In this document: positions 23,905 through 32,672 of the stretch, piece by piece
Position numbering within the stretch: position 1 is the first letter of the stretch
Layout: each line of letters begins with the position of its first letter
Origin: Cytophagaceae bacterium UBA7467
Lineage (GTDB): Bacteria > Bacteroidota > Bacteroidia > Cytophagales > Spirosomataceae
DNA length: 42,943 nt
Direction: 5' to 3'
NCBI GenBank assembly: GCA_002479785.1
Contig: DLPD01000008.1
Location: 49,042 to 91,984, forward strand
Position numbers and translations under genes: made by a program
The notes under the pieces: model-generated
Told to the model about the DNA's origin: nothing
Seen by the model: the letters and a program-made list of their open reading frames with translations, nothing else
Database searches by the model: none

Positions 23905-23912
23905 TAAATTTG
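23905..23912 (+). promoter_or_regulatory. Candidate -7 element for ArsC-like gene
   Basis: TAAATTTG fits TAnnTTTG and lies 35 nt before the ATG at 23948. No clear -33 element is seen. Confidence 0.35.
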
Positions 23913-23922
23913 TCTTAGTCTA

Positions 23923-23930
23923 CAAAAATA
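23923..23930 (-). promoter_or_regulatory. Candidate -7 element for fumC
   Basis: On the minus strand the sequence reads TATTTTTG, a perfect TAnnTTTG, 32 nt before the fumC ATG. The -33 region is unconvincing. Confidence 0.42.
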
Positions 23931-23947
23931 CCACCAAAATCAATAAG

Positions 23948-24286
23948 ATGCTTATTATTTACGGAATTCCTGCTTGCAATACGATGAAAAAAGCGTTTGA
24001 CTATTTAAACGAAAAAGGGATTCCCTTCACCTTTCACAATTACAAAAAAAATGGCATCGATGCTACCCAATTACGCTTTTTTATAGAGCAATTAGGCGAA
24101 GAAACGGTGTTAAATAAGCAGGGCAGTACCTACCGTCAATTAAGCGATCAAGACAAGGCCAATTTAGAGGTGCTGACCTTCTTACAAGAAAAAACATCTG
24201 CCATCAAGCGTCCCATTTTCGTCTTGAATAACAGATGTTTTGCTGGATTTAATCCAAAAGAATTAGATACTTGGCTAACTACTTAA
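23948..24286 (+). CDS. ArsC/Spx-family protein (YffB-like)
   Basis: A 112-residue thioredoxin-fold protein. IIYGIPACNTMKKAFDYL at residues 3-20 places a single active-site Cys (C10) in the YffB/Spx-type CxT context, and SAIKRPIFVLNNRCFAGFN carries the family's conserved KRP. Such proteins are glutaredoxin-like or arsenate-reductase-like; the substrate cannot be assigned, and no arsenic genes are nearby. I use ATG 23948; the longer frame runs back into fumC. Its stop codon abuts that of the convergent ABC permease gene with no gap. Confidence 0.88.
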   Translation: MLIIYGIPACNTMKKAFDYLNEKGIPFTFHNYKKNGIDATQLRFFIEQLGEETVLNKQGSTYRQLSDQDKANLEVLTFLQEKTSAIKRPIFVLNNRCFAGFNPKELDTWLTT

Positions 24287-25597
24287 TTACCCTTTGTAGA
24301 AAAGCCATTTAGCCAATTCTTTAACGGTAATTTTCTTTCCATACATCAAGATTCCTACACGGTAGATACGCGCAGAAACCCAGCTACATCCTAAGAAACC
24401 TACAACTAACAAAATCATAGAGGTGGCTAATTCCCACATAGGGACGCCATAAGGCAAGCGTACCATCATATTTATGGGTGATGTAAAGGGAATCATTGAA
24501 GCCCAGAAAGCCATCGTACTATCCGGATCCTGCATCGTAAATTGCGCCATAATGAAGGCTAAAATAATCGGTAGCATCACTATAAAGGTGAATTGCTGTG
24601 TCTCTGCCGTACTCTCCACCGCACTGCCAATTGCTGCAAATAGGGAGCTGTAGAGCAAGTATCCGAACAAGAAATAGAATAAAAATCCGCCTATGACTAG
24701 GGGAATGTTTGTACTTTCTATCACCTTTGTTACCTCTGCCATGGGTGAAGCATCATCCATTTTCTTTGCCACTTCAGGGTCCACTTTTTTAATTTGTTCC
24801 ACCTTCTGCTTCATAGGACTCGCAGCATAGAAAGTAGAGGCCACTTGAGACAAACCTATTGTCAACACAATCCACAATAAAAACTGCGTTAGACCCACCA
24901 TTCCTACGCCTAAAATCTTGCCTAACATCAACTGATATGGCTTGATGGAGGAGATAATCACTTCAATAATACGGCTACTCTTCTCTTCAATTACCCCATT
25001 CATCACTTGTGATCCGTACAACAATAAGGTGATGTAAAGCAACATTCCCATTACACCGGCTAAAATCATCGCACCACCTGAGGAAGAACTTGTCTCATCC
25101 CCTTTTTCTGAAACGGTAATAGTCTCACTACTTACTTCGACTTGGGTCTTCTCATACACCTCTGAGGCTATACCTGCATCTTTCATTAAAATAGCGCGTA
25201 CTTTCTTCTCGATTACTCGCTCGATTGAAGACTTTAACGGAAGACTTAAATTCTTCTCTGAATAGATTTTGATGTCTTCTGAATGAGTTAATAAATCCTT
25301 AGGTAAATGAACGAATGCTGTATACCCTTCTTTGGAAAAAGAACCTTTCAAGTCAGAAACGGGTTTATTTACCAGCTTAAATTCTACTTCTTTGTCTACT
25401 AAGTCCGTGGCTTGAAACGAACCACTCTCATCCAATATTTCAATACGCTTTACCTCCTTATCCTGCGTAGCTAACCAAATAGGTACCGCATAAATTGCTG
25501 TAATTAACAAGGGCCCCAGTAAAGAGGCTATCCAGAAGGATTTCTTTTGAATACGGGTCAAATATTCCCGCTGAATCACTAATAATATCTTGTTCAT
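24287..25597 (-). CDS. ABC-2 type transporter permease (NatB/YhaP-like)
   Basis: A 436-residue permease. One N-terminal transmembrane helix (about 22-44) is followed by a large extracytoplasmic domain (45-175), then about five C-terminal helices (MILAGVMGMLLYITLLLYG, LGVGMVGLTQFLLWIVLTIG, IPLVIGGFLFYFLFGYLLYSSLF and others). The motif NGVIEEKSSRIIEVIISSIKP is the usual coupling region. Together with the adjacent ATPase it forms an exporter similar to the sodium or drug exporter NatAB; the substrate is unknown. Its start lies 3 nt after the ATPase stop codon. Confidence 0.9.
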   Translation of the reverse strand: MNKILLVIQREYLTRIQKKSFWIASLLGPLLITAIYAVPIWLATQDKEVKRIEILDESGSFQATDLVDKEVEFKLVNKPVSDLKGSFSKEGYTAFVHLPKDLLTHSEDIKIYSEKNLSLPLKSSIERVIEKKVRAILMKDAGIASEVYEKTQVEVSSETITVSEKGDETSSSSGGAMILAGVMGMLLYITLLLYGSQVMNGVIEEKSSRIIEVIISSIKPYQLMLGKILGVGMVGLTQFLLWIVLTIGLSQVASTFYAASPMKQKVEQIKKVDPEVAKKMDDASPMAEVTKVIESTNIPLVIGGFLFYFLFGYLLYSSLFAAIGSAVESTAETQQFTFIVMLPIILAFIMAQFTMQDPDSTMAFWASMIPFTSPINMMVRLPYGVPMWELATSMILLVVGFLGCSWVSARIYRVGILMYGKKITVKELAKWLFYKG

Positions 25598-25600
25598 CGT

Positions 25601-26494
25601 CTATTTCGTTTCTCCTACTACTTGAATAAATATGTCATTAAACGAGGGAATTACCTCCTTGAATTCGAATAAATCAACCTGCTTGATCAAGGCTGCAATC
25701 GCTGAATTCGTTTCATCTGGCTGAGCTAATTTGATGATAGCGCTATTGTTTTCAGGCGCTTTGGAAATAATTTCATAGGACTTAGATTCCCCTAGGTCAC
25801 CTGAATACCTCACCTCATAGGCATGTTTCTTAAATCGATTCCTCACCTCATCTTTCTCGCCTGTCAAAACGACTTGAGAATGGTTAATCAAGGCAATACT
25901 ATCACATAATTCCTCGACTGATTCCATTCGGTGAGTAGAGAATAATATGGTTGTTCCCCGTTCTTTTAAGGCCAAAATCTCATCCTTTAGCATGTTCGCA
26001 TTAATCGGATCAAAACCCGAAAATGGTTCATCTAAAATCAACAATTTAGGCTCATGCACCACAGTGGCGATGAACTGGGTCTTTTGTTGCATCCCTTTGG
26101 ACAGATCATCCACCGGTTTGTTCCACCAATCCTTGATATCCAGCCGAATGAACCAATCCTTTAATCTATTTAGTGCCTCAGCCTTAGAAAGGCCTTTTAA
26201 TTGCGCTAAATACATCAGTTGATCACCTACCTTCATTTTCTTATACAATCCGCGCTCCTCAGGCAAATAACCAATTTGCTCTACATGCTTCGGTTGCAAT
26301 AACTCCCCATCAAAGAAAACTTGCCCCTCATCCGGTGCTGTGATCTGATTAATGATGCGAATAAGCGAGGTTTTACCTGCTCCATTGGGGCCTAGTAGTC
26401 CAAATATGCAGCCTTTCGGAATTTCTAAACTAACTCCGGCGAGTGCGGTGTGATCCGCATAACGCTTCACCACATTCTGAATTGTTAATATCAT
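25601..26494 (-). CDS. ABC transporter ATP-binding protein
   Basis: A 297-residue ATPase partner of the permease that follows. Walker A GPNGAGKTS (about 35-43), Q-loop YLPEERGLYKK, signature LSKGMQQKTQ, Walker B LLILDEPFSGFDP and the switch His in FSTHRM are all present. After about residue 215 a small accessory domain follows, as in CcmA/NatA-type exporters. It starts a transcription unit: a strong terminator of the upstream methyltransferase lies 35 nt before its ATG. Confidence 0.95.
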   Translation of the reverse strand: MILTIQNVVKRYADHTALAGVSLEIPKGCIFGLLGPNGAGKTSLIRIINQITAPDEGQVFFDGELLQPKHVEQIGYLPEERGLYKKMKVGDQLMYLAQLKGLSKAEALNRLKDWFIRLDIKDWWNKPVDDLSKGMQQKTQFIATVVHEPKLLILDEPFSGFDPINANMLKDEILALKERGTTILFSTHRMESVEELCDSIALINHSQVVLTGEKDEVRNRFKKHAYEVRYSGDLGESKSYEIISKAPENNSAIIKLAQPDETNSAIAALIKQVDLFEFKEVIPSFNDIFIQVVGETK

Positions 26495-26528
26495 AAAGTA
26501 AAATTAAATAGACGAATATAAACAAAAA

Positions 26529-26562
26529 ATGCGTTCAAATCCCGCCAAAAGGATGAACGCAT
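26529..26562 (-). terminator. Terminator of the desaturase-methyltransferase unit
   Basis: ATGCGTTCA (26529-26537) and TGAACGCAT (26554-26562) pair perfectly over 9 bp with a 16-nt loop. On the minus strand a T6 run follows (26529-26524). Confidence 0.88.
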
Positions 26563-26582
26563 AATAAAGAGGATAAGTGAAA

Positions 26583-27116
26583 TTAAACGATAATTTTAGA
26601 CACAAAATCCCAGATAACCACTCCCATACTCACCGATACATTTAATGAATGTTTTGTGCCAAATTGGGGAATCTCTAAACTAAAATCTGCCGCTTGAATC
26701 CAAGCATCATTTACTCCAAAAACCTCATTACCGAATACAAAGGCATATTTTTGATCCTTAATCGGCTCAAATTTTTCTAATGAAACGGAACCCTGAACCT
26801 GTTCCACACAAACGATTTGATATCCCTCCTTACGCAATACCTCGCGACTTGATGCCCCATCCTCAAAATAGACCCAATCTACTGACTCATCTGCCCCTAA
26901 AGCTGTTTTCGAAATCTCCCGATGCGGAGGTTTAGCTGTGATTCCGCACAAATGAATGGCCGCACATTTAAAAGCATCCCCTGTTCTAAAAGCAGAACCT
27001 ATATTATTCATGCTTCTAATGTCATCTAAAACGATCACATACGGAAACTTTTCTGTGTTTTTATAAGTGGATACATCGAGCCTATTCAGCTCATCCATCG
27101 ATAATTTCTTCGACAT
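26583..27116 (-). CDS. SpoU/TrmH-family RNA 2'-O-methyltransferase
   Basis: A 177-residue SPOUT methyltransferase. Motif 1 is VLDDIRSMNNIGSAFRTGDAF, motif 2 FVFGNEVFGVND, motif 3 IPQFGTKHSLNVSVSMGVV, forming the knotted SAM site. It lacks the N-terminal RNA-binding extension of long TrmH/RlmB proteins, so it is a short TrmL/TrmH-like form; the RNA target (tRNA or rRNA) is not decided. I start at ATG 27116, 5 nt after the desaturase stop codon; a longer GTG-initiated frame would overlap that gene. Confidence 0.88.
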   Translation of the reverse strand: MSKKLSMDELNRLDVSTYKNTEKFPYVIVLDDIRSMNNIGSAFRTGDAFKCAAIHLCGITAKPPHREISKTALGADESVDWVYFEDGASSREVLRKEGYQIVCVEQVQGSVSLEKFEPIKDQKYAFVFGNEVFGVNDAWIQAADFSLEIPQFGTKHSLNVSVSMGVVIWDFVSKIIV

Positions 27117-27121
27117 AATTG

Positions 27122-28099
27122 CTAGGCTATCCACGAGAAAGGATACGCTAACTCAGGCACCTTTACTCGATCTGCTAATTTTTCCAAACGGGCAGGTAAA
27201 TTAGCCACATAATCACGTGCTTTCTCAGCAGTTTCATTTAATCCGGTTAAATTTTCAATATTCCAATCACTAATCAACCCTTTCATGATTGTCACATAAT
27301 CTTGCGTCGTATATACGCCTAATCGTTGTGCTGCGTCAGAAAAATGTTCAAACAAGGAGCTTTTCGCACCATTGATTTCACGTAAAAAGTGTGCCGGCAT
27401 TACAATCTTCTTCTTCATCATATCCGCAAAAGCAAGCATCATTTCATTCGGATCAAGATTAAAGATCTCTGAAACGAAGGCACGGTAGGCTTTATGATGA
27501 CGTAACTCATCTGCGGCGATTTGCGCACACATCCGAGATAAAAGTGAATTTCCGTGTTGCTTGGCTAGGGAGGCTGTGCGACGGTGAGAAATGTTCGTTG
27601 CTAATTCTTGAAACGAAGTGTAAACGAAATTACGGTAAGGATCAGCTGATGTACCGATATCAAAACCGTCTGCAATTAAGTATTGAGTGGAAACTGCTAC
27701 CGCTTTCATGTCCACCTTCCCTGATAAATACAGGTAGGTTCCTAATAAATTACCGTGGCGATTCTCCTCTGCTGTCCAAGTGCGAATCCAGCGTGCCCAA
27801 CCATCATTTTGATCCAAATGATTAACTGAATCCATGGCTAATAACCATGATTCATAGGTAGGCAAAGCCTCTTCCGTAATCGTATCACCCACTAAAACTG
27901 CCCAATAATCATAGGGCAATTCGTTCGCTGCCTCTTGCAAAGCTTTCACATCAGCAAAGAAAGAATCCTTTGTCGAATCCGGTAACATATCTGCTGGCTG
28001 CCAATTGGTTTCGATCGGGACTAAATAATCCTTCACGTAGGTGTCCATGTTTTTGGCCAATTCAGTCATGACCTCTAAGCGTGTGTGAAATTGCGACAT
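27122..28099 (-). CDS. Acyl-ACP desaturase (soluble di-iron)
   Basis: A 325-residue member of the plant-type stearoyl-ACP desaturase family, which introduces a double bond into acyl-ACP. The two di-iron carboxylate-His motifs are visible: WTAEENRHGNLL (about 107-118) and IAADELRHHKAY (about 195-206), along with earlier and intervening Glu residues (ELATNISHRR). Soluble, with no membrane helices. Such aerobic desaturation adjusts membrane fluidity and needs ferredoxin. It precedes the SpoU methyltransferase by 5 nt and likely shares its transcript. Confidence 0.92.
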   Translation of the reverse strand: MSQFHTRLEVMTELAKNMDTYVKDYLVPIETNWQPADMLPDSTKDSFFADVKALQEAANELPYDYWAVLVGDTITEEALPTYESWLLAMDSVNHLDQNDGWARWIRTWTAEENRHGNLLGTYLYLSGKVDMKAVAVSTQYLIADGFDIGTSADPYRNFVYTSFQELATNISHRRTASLAKQHGNSLLSRMCAQIAADELRHHKAYRAFVSEIFNLDPNEMMLAFADMMKKKIVMPAHFLREINGAKSSLFEHFSDAAQRLGVYTTQDYVTIMKGLISDWNIENLTGLNETAEKARDYVANLPARLEKLADRVKVPELAYPFSWIA

Positions 28100-28145
28100 T
28101 CGTTTTTTGGTTATTTAAATAGTACCCGAAGATACTAATAAATCC

Positions 28146-29633
28146 CTATTTAACCTCCCAAATACGTAATTCCTTTATCCTGAGCTCTCCTCCTGAAGCC
28201 ACTAAACGAACCGATTCTTTTTTCTTAGGGAAGCGCAAAGAGCTGATGGCCACCACGCCATCCTGAGCTAATAATTCTACGGTCGAGCGATCCACCACTA
28301 ATTGCATTATTTTTTCTTCACCAGGTATAAATGGTGCCGACTGAATCATATCAAAGCCAGGAGCTGGAACTACACCGCTCAATCGGCGATCAACAAACCA
28401 ATCTTGACTCTTTTCATCAAAACCGATACGCGTCAATTCTGGATTCTCTTTCGCCTCATCACCTATTTCAATACCCCATTGTTTAGCATTCGTGGCATCT
28501 ACATTAAGTTCTATGACATAGGTCTTATTTTGAAGAAATTTAATCCCTGACAATGTTTTACTGCCTTTAAGGACCAAATTTTTTGCTTCATAGCTCGGTT
28601 TTTGTTTCGTCAAATCAGGCTTTAACACTTGTCTTAATTTTAAACCTTGTGAGGTTTGTTGTAAGGAAAGTGTTCGCGCTAATGACATTTGACCTTTCCA
28701 TGGAAAAGTTGGCTGCTCTTTCGCATACGACCAACTTAACATCCAGCCTAACCAAAAAGCCTCCTTATTCACTGTATTGTAGAAGGGAATTGCCGCATAA
28801 AAATCACGACCAAAGTCAACGTAATTTACCTGCTCCTTGGGAGCATCGTTCGTAAAGGTCTTACCATCAAAATTCCCCACAAAATACTGCATGCCTACCG
28901 TTTTCTTATAAGGCCCTTGACTCGATAAAGCTAAGACCCACTTCGTTTTCTTTGATTTTTCTACCGGCAATTCTAACAAAGAAGGACATTCCCAAATCAT
29001 GTCCACATCCCCTTGTTTCCCAAATTCACTCAATAGATCCCAATGGATTAAATCCTTTGACCCATAAAACTGCACTGTGTATTCCCATGGTTTCGCCACT
29101 GTCATGACAAACTGTTTAGATGGAGTATGGTAAATAATATTAGGGTCTCTAAAGTCCTTTAAATTGATGTTTAATACGGGGTTTTGAGCATATTTCGTCC
29201 AAGTCAACCCTTCGTCGTTCGAAAAGGCTAAATGCTGCTCCTCTCTCGTGTATGGATAATCTGCCGTGTAAATGGCAATCAACAGGGGCTTGGTAGGATC
29301 TCCCAGCCCTGAAACATGATCTTTATCGTACACTACGCAACCGGAGAATATGAATTCTTTCCCATTCGGAATCGCTACTGGCAATTCTTCCCAATGCAAT
29401 AAGTCTTTGCTTTTAGCATGTCCCCAACTCATATTTCCCCATTCATTTCCTTTGGGATTGTGCTGAAAAAATAAGTGGTAATTACCATTTATGTAGATCA
29501 AGCCATTGGGGTCATTCGTCCAATTTTTCTTGGGTGTAAAGTGGATGGTAGGACGCCATTGTTCAGTAGCAGTTTGAGAAAAAGAATTAAACGCGATCAG
29601 CGTTAAAATGAATAAAGTGGATTTTATTTTCAT
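28146..29633 (-). CDS. Glycoside hydrolase family 32 (fructan/sucrose hydrolase)
   Basis: A 495-residue secreted enzyme. Signal peptide 1-19 (FNSFSQ). The five-bladed propeller has the nucleophile motif NWTNDPNG (D41; usual WMNDPNG), the transition-state stabiliser DFRDPNIIY and the acid/base WECPSLLELP. A C-terminal beta-sandwich (about 345-495) completes the fold, so it is an exo-levanase/inulinase or invertase. No SusC/SusD pair, fructokinase or transporter is adjacent, so it is not a full utilisation locus. The ATG at 29633 is fixed by the signal peptide and makes it overlap lpxH by 47 nt, an unusually long overlap. Confidence 0.92.
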   Translation of the reverse strand: MKIKSTLFILTLIAFNSFSQTATEQWRPTIHFTPKKNWTNDPNGLIYINGNYHLFFQHNPKGNEWGNMSWGHAKSKDLLHWEELPVAIPNGKEFIFSGCVVYDKDHVSGLGDPTKPLLIAIYTADYPYTREEQHLAFSNDEGLTWTKYAQNPVLNINLKDFRDPNIIYHTPSKQFVMTVAKPWEYTVQFYGSKDLIHWDLLSEFGKQGDVDMIWECPSLLELPVEKSKKTKWVLALSSQGPYKKTVGMQYFVGNFDGKTFTNDAPKEQVNYVDFGRDFYAAIPFYNTVNKEAFWLGWMLSWSYAKEQPTFPWKGQMSLARTLSLQQTSQGLKLRQVLKPDLTKQKPSYEAKNLVLKGSKTLSGIKFLQNKTYVIELNVDATNAKQWGIEIGDEAKENPELTRIGFDEKSQDWFVDRRLSGVVPAPGFDMIQSAPFIPGEEKIMQLVVDRSTVELLAQDGVVAISSLRFPKKKESVRLVASGGELRIKELRIWEVK

Positions 29634-30390
29634 CTATTTGGAGATAATATGCATTCTTGAAATGGGGATTAAACCAATCCCCTAGATTGTAATAAGTCGC
29701 ACTCGAGGGTAGCGGATAAGCAATAGGATAGTGTCGATGTCCAAAAACAAAGGCCTCCACCGATGGGTTCGATGCAGCCGTTTCACGCACATAAGACAAA
29801 ATATAATCAGTTTCTGAATCAAAAGCTTGCTCGCCTTTCTTCTGTGTACTTTCCTTACGAGTAGAAGACCAAAAATTCGCTAAGCTAATCCCCACATTAG
29901 GATGTAAGAATCCAAAAAACCATTGCGCTAATGGATTTGTAAATACCCGTTTTAAAAGCTTATATCCTATATCTCCTGGGCCTAAACCATCACCGTGACC
30001 GATGTGTAAGTGATAGTTCCTATTTGCTGCACTAATTTTTAAATCACGAGGTTCTCTGTAAATTTTAGCACCAAGTTCGCGTTCTAGATAATCCCACATC
30101 CACAAATCATGGTTACCCACAAAAATATGAATAGCAATTCCTTGATCCGCTAATGCGGCTAATTTGCCTAAAAAACGCACGAAACCGCGAGGGACTGCTG
30201 TTTTATACTCGAACCAAAAATCAAATAAATCCCCTAAAAGAAATAAATCTTGGGCATCTGATTGAACCTGATCTAACCAAGAAACCAAGGCTTTCTCCCG
30301 CTCTCTGGAGGTTTTTTCATCAGGAAAACCCAAATGAAAATCCGAGGCGAAATATACTTTTTTCCCAGAAGTCAGATTAATTTGAATCAT
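29587..30390 (-). CDS. lpxH: UDP-2,3-diacylglucosamine diphosphatase
   Basis: A 267-residue metallophosphoesterase cleaving UDP-2,3-diacylglucosamine to lipid X in lipid A synthesis. Metal-binding motifs in order: ASDFHLG, LLGDLFDFW, VGNHDLWM, HIGHGDGLG, and FGHRHYP. I start at ATG 30390 (MIQINLTSGKKVYFASDFHLG); the frame is open upstream to a TTG at 30423, but that would place the ftsH terminator inside the coding region. The ATG lies 2 nt after that terminator's T tract. The 3' end overlaps the GH32 start by 47 nt in another frame. Confidence 0.92.
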   Translation of the reverse strand: MIQINLTSGKKVYFASDFHLGFPDEKTSREREKALVSWLDQVQSDAQDLFLLGDLFDFWFEYKTAVPRGFVRFLGKLAALADQGIAIHIFVGNHDLWMWDYLERELGAKIYREPRDLKISAANRNYHLHIGHGDGLGPGDIGYKLLKRVFTNPLAQWFFGFLHPNVGISLANFWSSTRKESTQKKGEQAFDSETDYILSYVRETAASNPSVEAFVFGHRHYPIAYPLPSSATYYNLGDWFNPHFKNAYYLQIDENKIHFIHFNADRV

Positions 30391-30392
30391 AT

Positions 30393-30422
30393 AAAAAAAT
30401 GGGGCGATTGTTAGGCGCCCCA
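30393..30422 (-). terminator. ftsH terminator at the lpxH start
   Basis: TGGGGCG (30400-30406) pairs with CGCCCCA (30416-30422). On the minus strand the hairpin is followed by T7 (30399-30393). It lies between the ftsH stop codon (30428) and the lpxH ATG (30390). Confidence 0.88.
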
Positions 30423-30427
30423 ATTAA

Positions 30428-32605
30428 TTAACTATCAGTACCTGTGGATTTAGGCTTTCTTGTTCTAGGCTTTGCCGCAACATCCTTCGAAGCAGCAGGC
30501 TTTTTAGCCGTCGTTTTTTTAGCTGGAGCTTTCGCTACTACCTCTGCTTTCTTAGCGGCAGAGGCTTTTTTAGGCGCATTCTTTTTCTCCTCAGCTAAGT
30601 CACGTTCATCTTTAGCCACCTTGCGTTTTTTCTCAGTCTCCCCCTTGATAAACTCTTGGTAAGAGGTTAACTGCTCGAATGGACGAGGACCTACTAGCGC
30701 CTCTAAATCACTTTGAAACAATACCTCTTTTTGCAATAATTGCTCTGCTAAAATTGTCAATTTATCTTGTTTCGATTTCAACAATTTCTTTGTGCGATCA
30801 TAGGCCTCTTTGATAATTTTACGAACCTCCTCATCAATTTCACGTGCCGTCGTTTCTGAATACGGTTTATTGAATTGATATTCTGACCCTTTCGAATCGT
30901 AATACGAAATGTTCCCTAATTTATCGTTCATACCATAAATGGTCACTATGGAGTAAGCTAATTTAGTAATTCGCTCTAAGTCGTTTTGTGCACCTGTTGA
31001 AATCTTGCCAAAGACAATTTCCTCCGCCGCACGACCACCTAAAGTCACACACATCTCATCCATCAACTGCTCTGTGCGATACAAAAACTGCTCTTTAGGC
31101 AAATATTGTGCATAACCTAGTGCTGCCACCCCACGAGGAACGATTGATACTTTCACTAATGGATTAGCATGCTCTAAGAACCAACCTGCAATCGCGTGCC
31201 CAGCTTCGTGGAACGCAACTATTTTCTTCTCTTCTGGAGAGATTAACTTATTTTTCTTCTCTAAACCACCAATTACACGATCCATCGCTTCTTGGAAGTC
31301 ATTCATGTCAACCGCTGACTTAGAACGACGTGCAGCAATTAAGGCTGCCTCGTTACATACGTTTGCAATCTCAGCACCTGCAAAACCTGGAGTCTGCGCA
31401 GCTAATTCCTTAGGATCTGTATCTTCTGCTAATTTCAAAGGCTTTAAATGTACTTTGAAAATCGCCTCACGACCGATGATATCGGGTTTGTCGATGGAGA
31501 TTTGACGATCAAAACGACCTGGACGCAATAAAGCAGAATCTAACACATCTGGACGGTTTGTAGCCGCCATAATGATGATACCTGAATCTGTAGCAAAACC
31601 ATCCATCTCCACTAATAGGGAGTTCAAGGTGTTTTCGCGTTCGTCATTTCCCCCTGGCATCGACCCACGTCCACGAGAACGACCTACCGCATCAATCTCA
31701 TCAATAAAGATGATACAAGGCGCTTTTTCCTTTGCTTGCTTGAATAAATCACGTACACGCGCTGCACCCACGCCCACAAACATCTCCACAAAATCAGAAC
31801 CTGATAAAGAGAAGAACGGAACACCAGCTTCCCCTGCAACTGCTTTTGCAAGCAAAGTTTTACCTGTACCTGGAGGGCCTACTAACAAAGCACCTTTCGG
31901 TATTTTACCCCCTAAATCAGTGAATTTTTTAGGGAATTTTAAGAACTCTACAATCTCTTGAATTTCTTCTTTAGCCTCGTCTAAACCAGCTACATCATTG
32001 AATGTAATCTTCACTTTAGACTCCCCTTCGATCAAAGTAGCACGTGAACGACCAATATTGAAAATTTGGCCACCACCGCCAGCTCCTCCCCCCATTCTGA
32101 AGAATAAGAAATAGAAACTTAAACCCATTAAAATAAAGAAGCCCCAGGTACCTAACCAGTCCAATGGACCGGTTCTCGTCTCCGGAGAAGCCATTATTTG
32201 TTCATTACGCGGGAAGTCTTTTTGGCGATCTTCTAAGAAACGCTCGAAACTCTCTTTCGAATTAATCTCAAATTCAAAGTGGGGAACTTGAGCCGCAGGA
32301 ACTAATTTCTGCGTCGTATTTTTCTTGAAATACTTCGGAATAAAAGTAGGCTTTAAGCTTACCTCAACCGTCTTATCATTCACAATGACCACCTTCTCCA
32401 CCTCTTTTTGAATCAACATAGACTCAAACTGCTTGATGGTGATCGGCTGTAATGTTGTTTCCTTAGAAAAGAAAAACAGACTGATTACGGCGATAACTAA
32501 CCCTACTACCATCCAACTTTGAAATCCTCCTGCTGGTTTTTTAGGCATTCTTGGTTGTAAGCCAGAGCGCTTCGCATTTTTAAAATTATTCCCTTGTTTC
32601 GCCAT
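30428..32605 (-). CDS. ftsH: ATP-dependent zinc metalloprotease FtsH
   Basis: A 725-residue membrane protease and quality-control unfoldase. Transmembrane helices at about 31-47 and 151-171 bracket a periplasmic domain, followed by a Gly-rich stretch (GGGAGGGG). The AAA domain has Walker A GPPGTGKT (243-250), Walker B CIIFIDEIDAVG and the SRH region ATNRPDVLDSALLRPGRFD; the protease site is HEAGH, with a downstream Asp. The final ~55 residues are a Lys/Ala/Pro tail (APKKASAAKKAEVVAKAPAK and onward) resembling histone H1 tails. It is co-directional with rsfS, 67 nt upstream. Confidence 0.97.
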   Translation of the reverse strand: MAKQGNNFKNAKRSGLQPRMPKKPAGGFQSWMVVGLVIAVISLFFFSKETTLQPITIKQFESMLIQKEVEKVVIVNDKTVEVSLKPTFIPKYFKKNTTQKLVPAAQVPHFEFEINSKESFERFLEDRQKDFPRNEQIMASPETRTGPLDWLGTWGFFILMGLSFYFLFFRMGGGAGGGGQIFNIGRSRATLIEGESKVKITFNDVAGLDEAKEEIQEIVEFLKFPKKFTDLGGKIPKGALLVGPPGTGKTLLAKAVAGEAGVPFFSLSGSDFVEMFVGVGAARVRDLFKQAKEKAPCIIFIDEIDAVGRSRGRGSMPGGNDERENTLNSLLVEMDGFATDSGIIIMAATNRPDVLDSALLRPGRFDRQISIDKPDIIGREAIFKVHLKPLKLAEDTDPKELAAQTPGFAGAEIANVCNEAALIAARRSKSAVDMNDFQEAMDRVIGGLEKKNKLISPEEKKIVAFHEAGHAIAGWFLEHANPLVKVSIVPRGVAALGYAQYLPKEQFLYRTEQLMDEMCVTLGGRAAEEIVFGKISTGAQNDLERITKLAYSIVTIYGMNDKLGNISYYDSKGSEYQFNKPYSETTAREIDEEVRKIIKEAYDRTKKLLKSKQDKLTILAEQLLQKEVLFQSDLEALVGPRPFEQLTSYQEFIKGETEKKRKVAKDERDLAEEKKNAPKKASAAKKAEVVAKAPAKKTTAKKPAASKDVAAKPRTRKPKSTGTDS

Positions 32606-32672
32606 TTTGAAATTTATTGTTGGGCATTAAACACCATGATCAGTGCAAAGGTTCTATAAAACTAAAATATTA

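Noticed and set aside
23812..24286. Longer start for the ArsC-like protein inside fumC
   Set aside because: The added residues have no family similarity and use a non-ATG region opposite fumC; the ATG at 23948 gives the standard YffB-like N terminus.
28146..30390. Polysaccharide utilisation locus around GH32
   Set aside because: No SusC/SusD pair, sugar transporter, fructokinase or regulator is adjacent; neighbours are lpxH and a desaturase.
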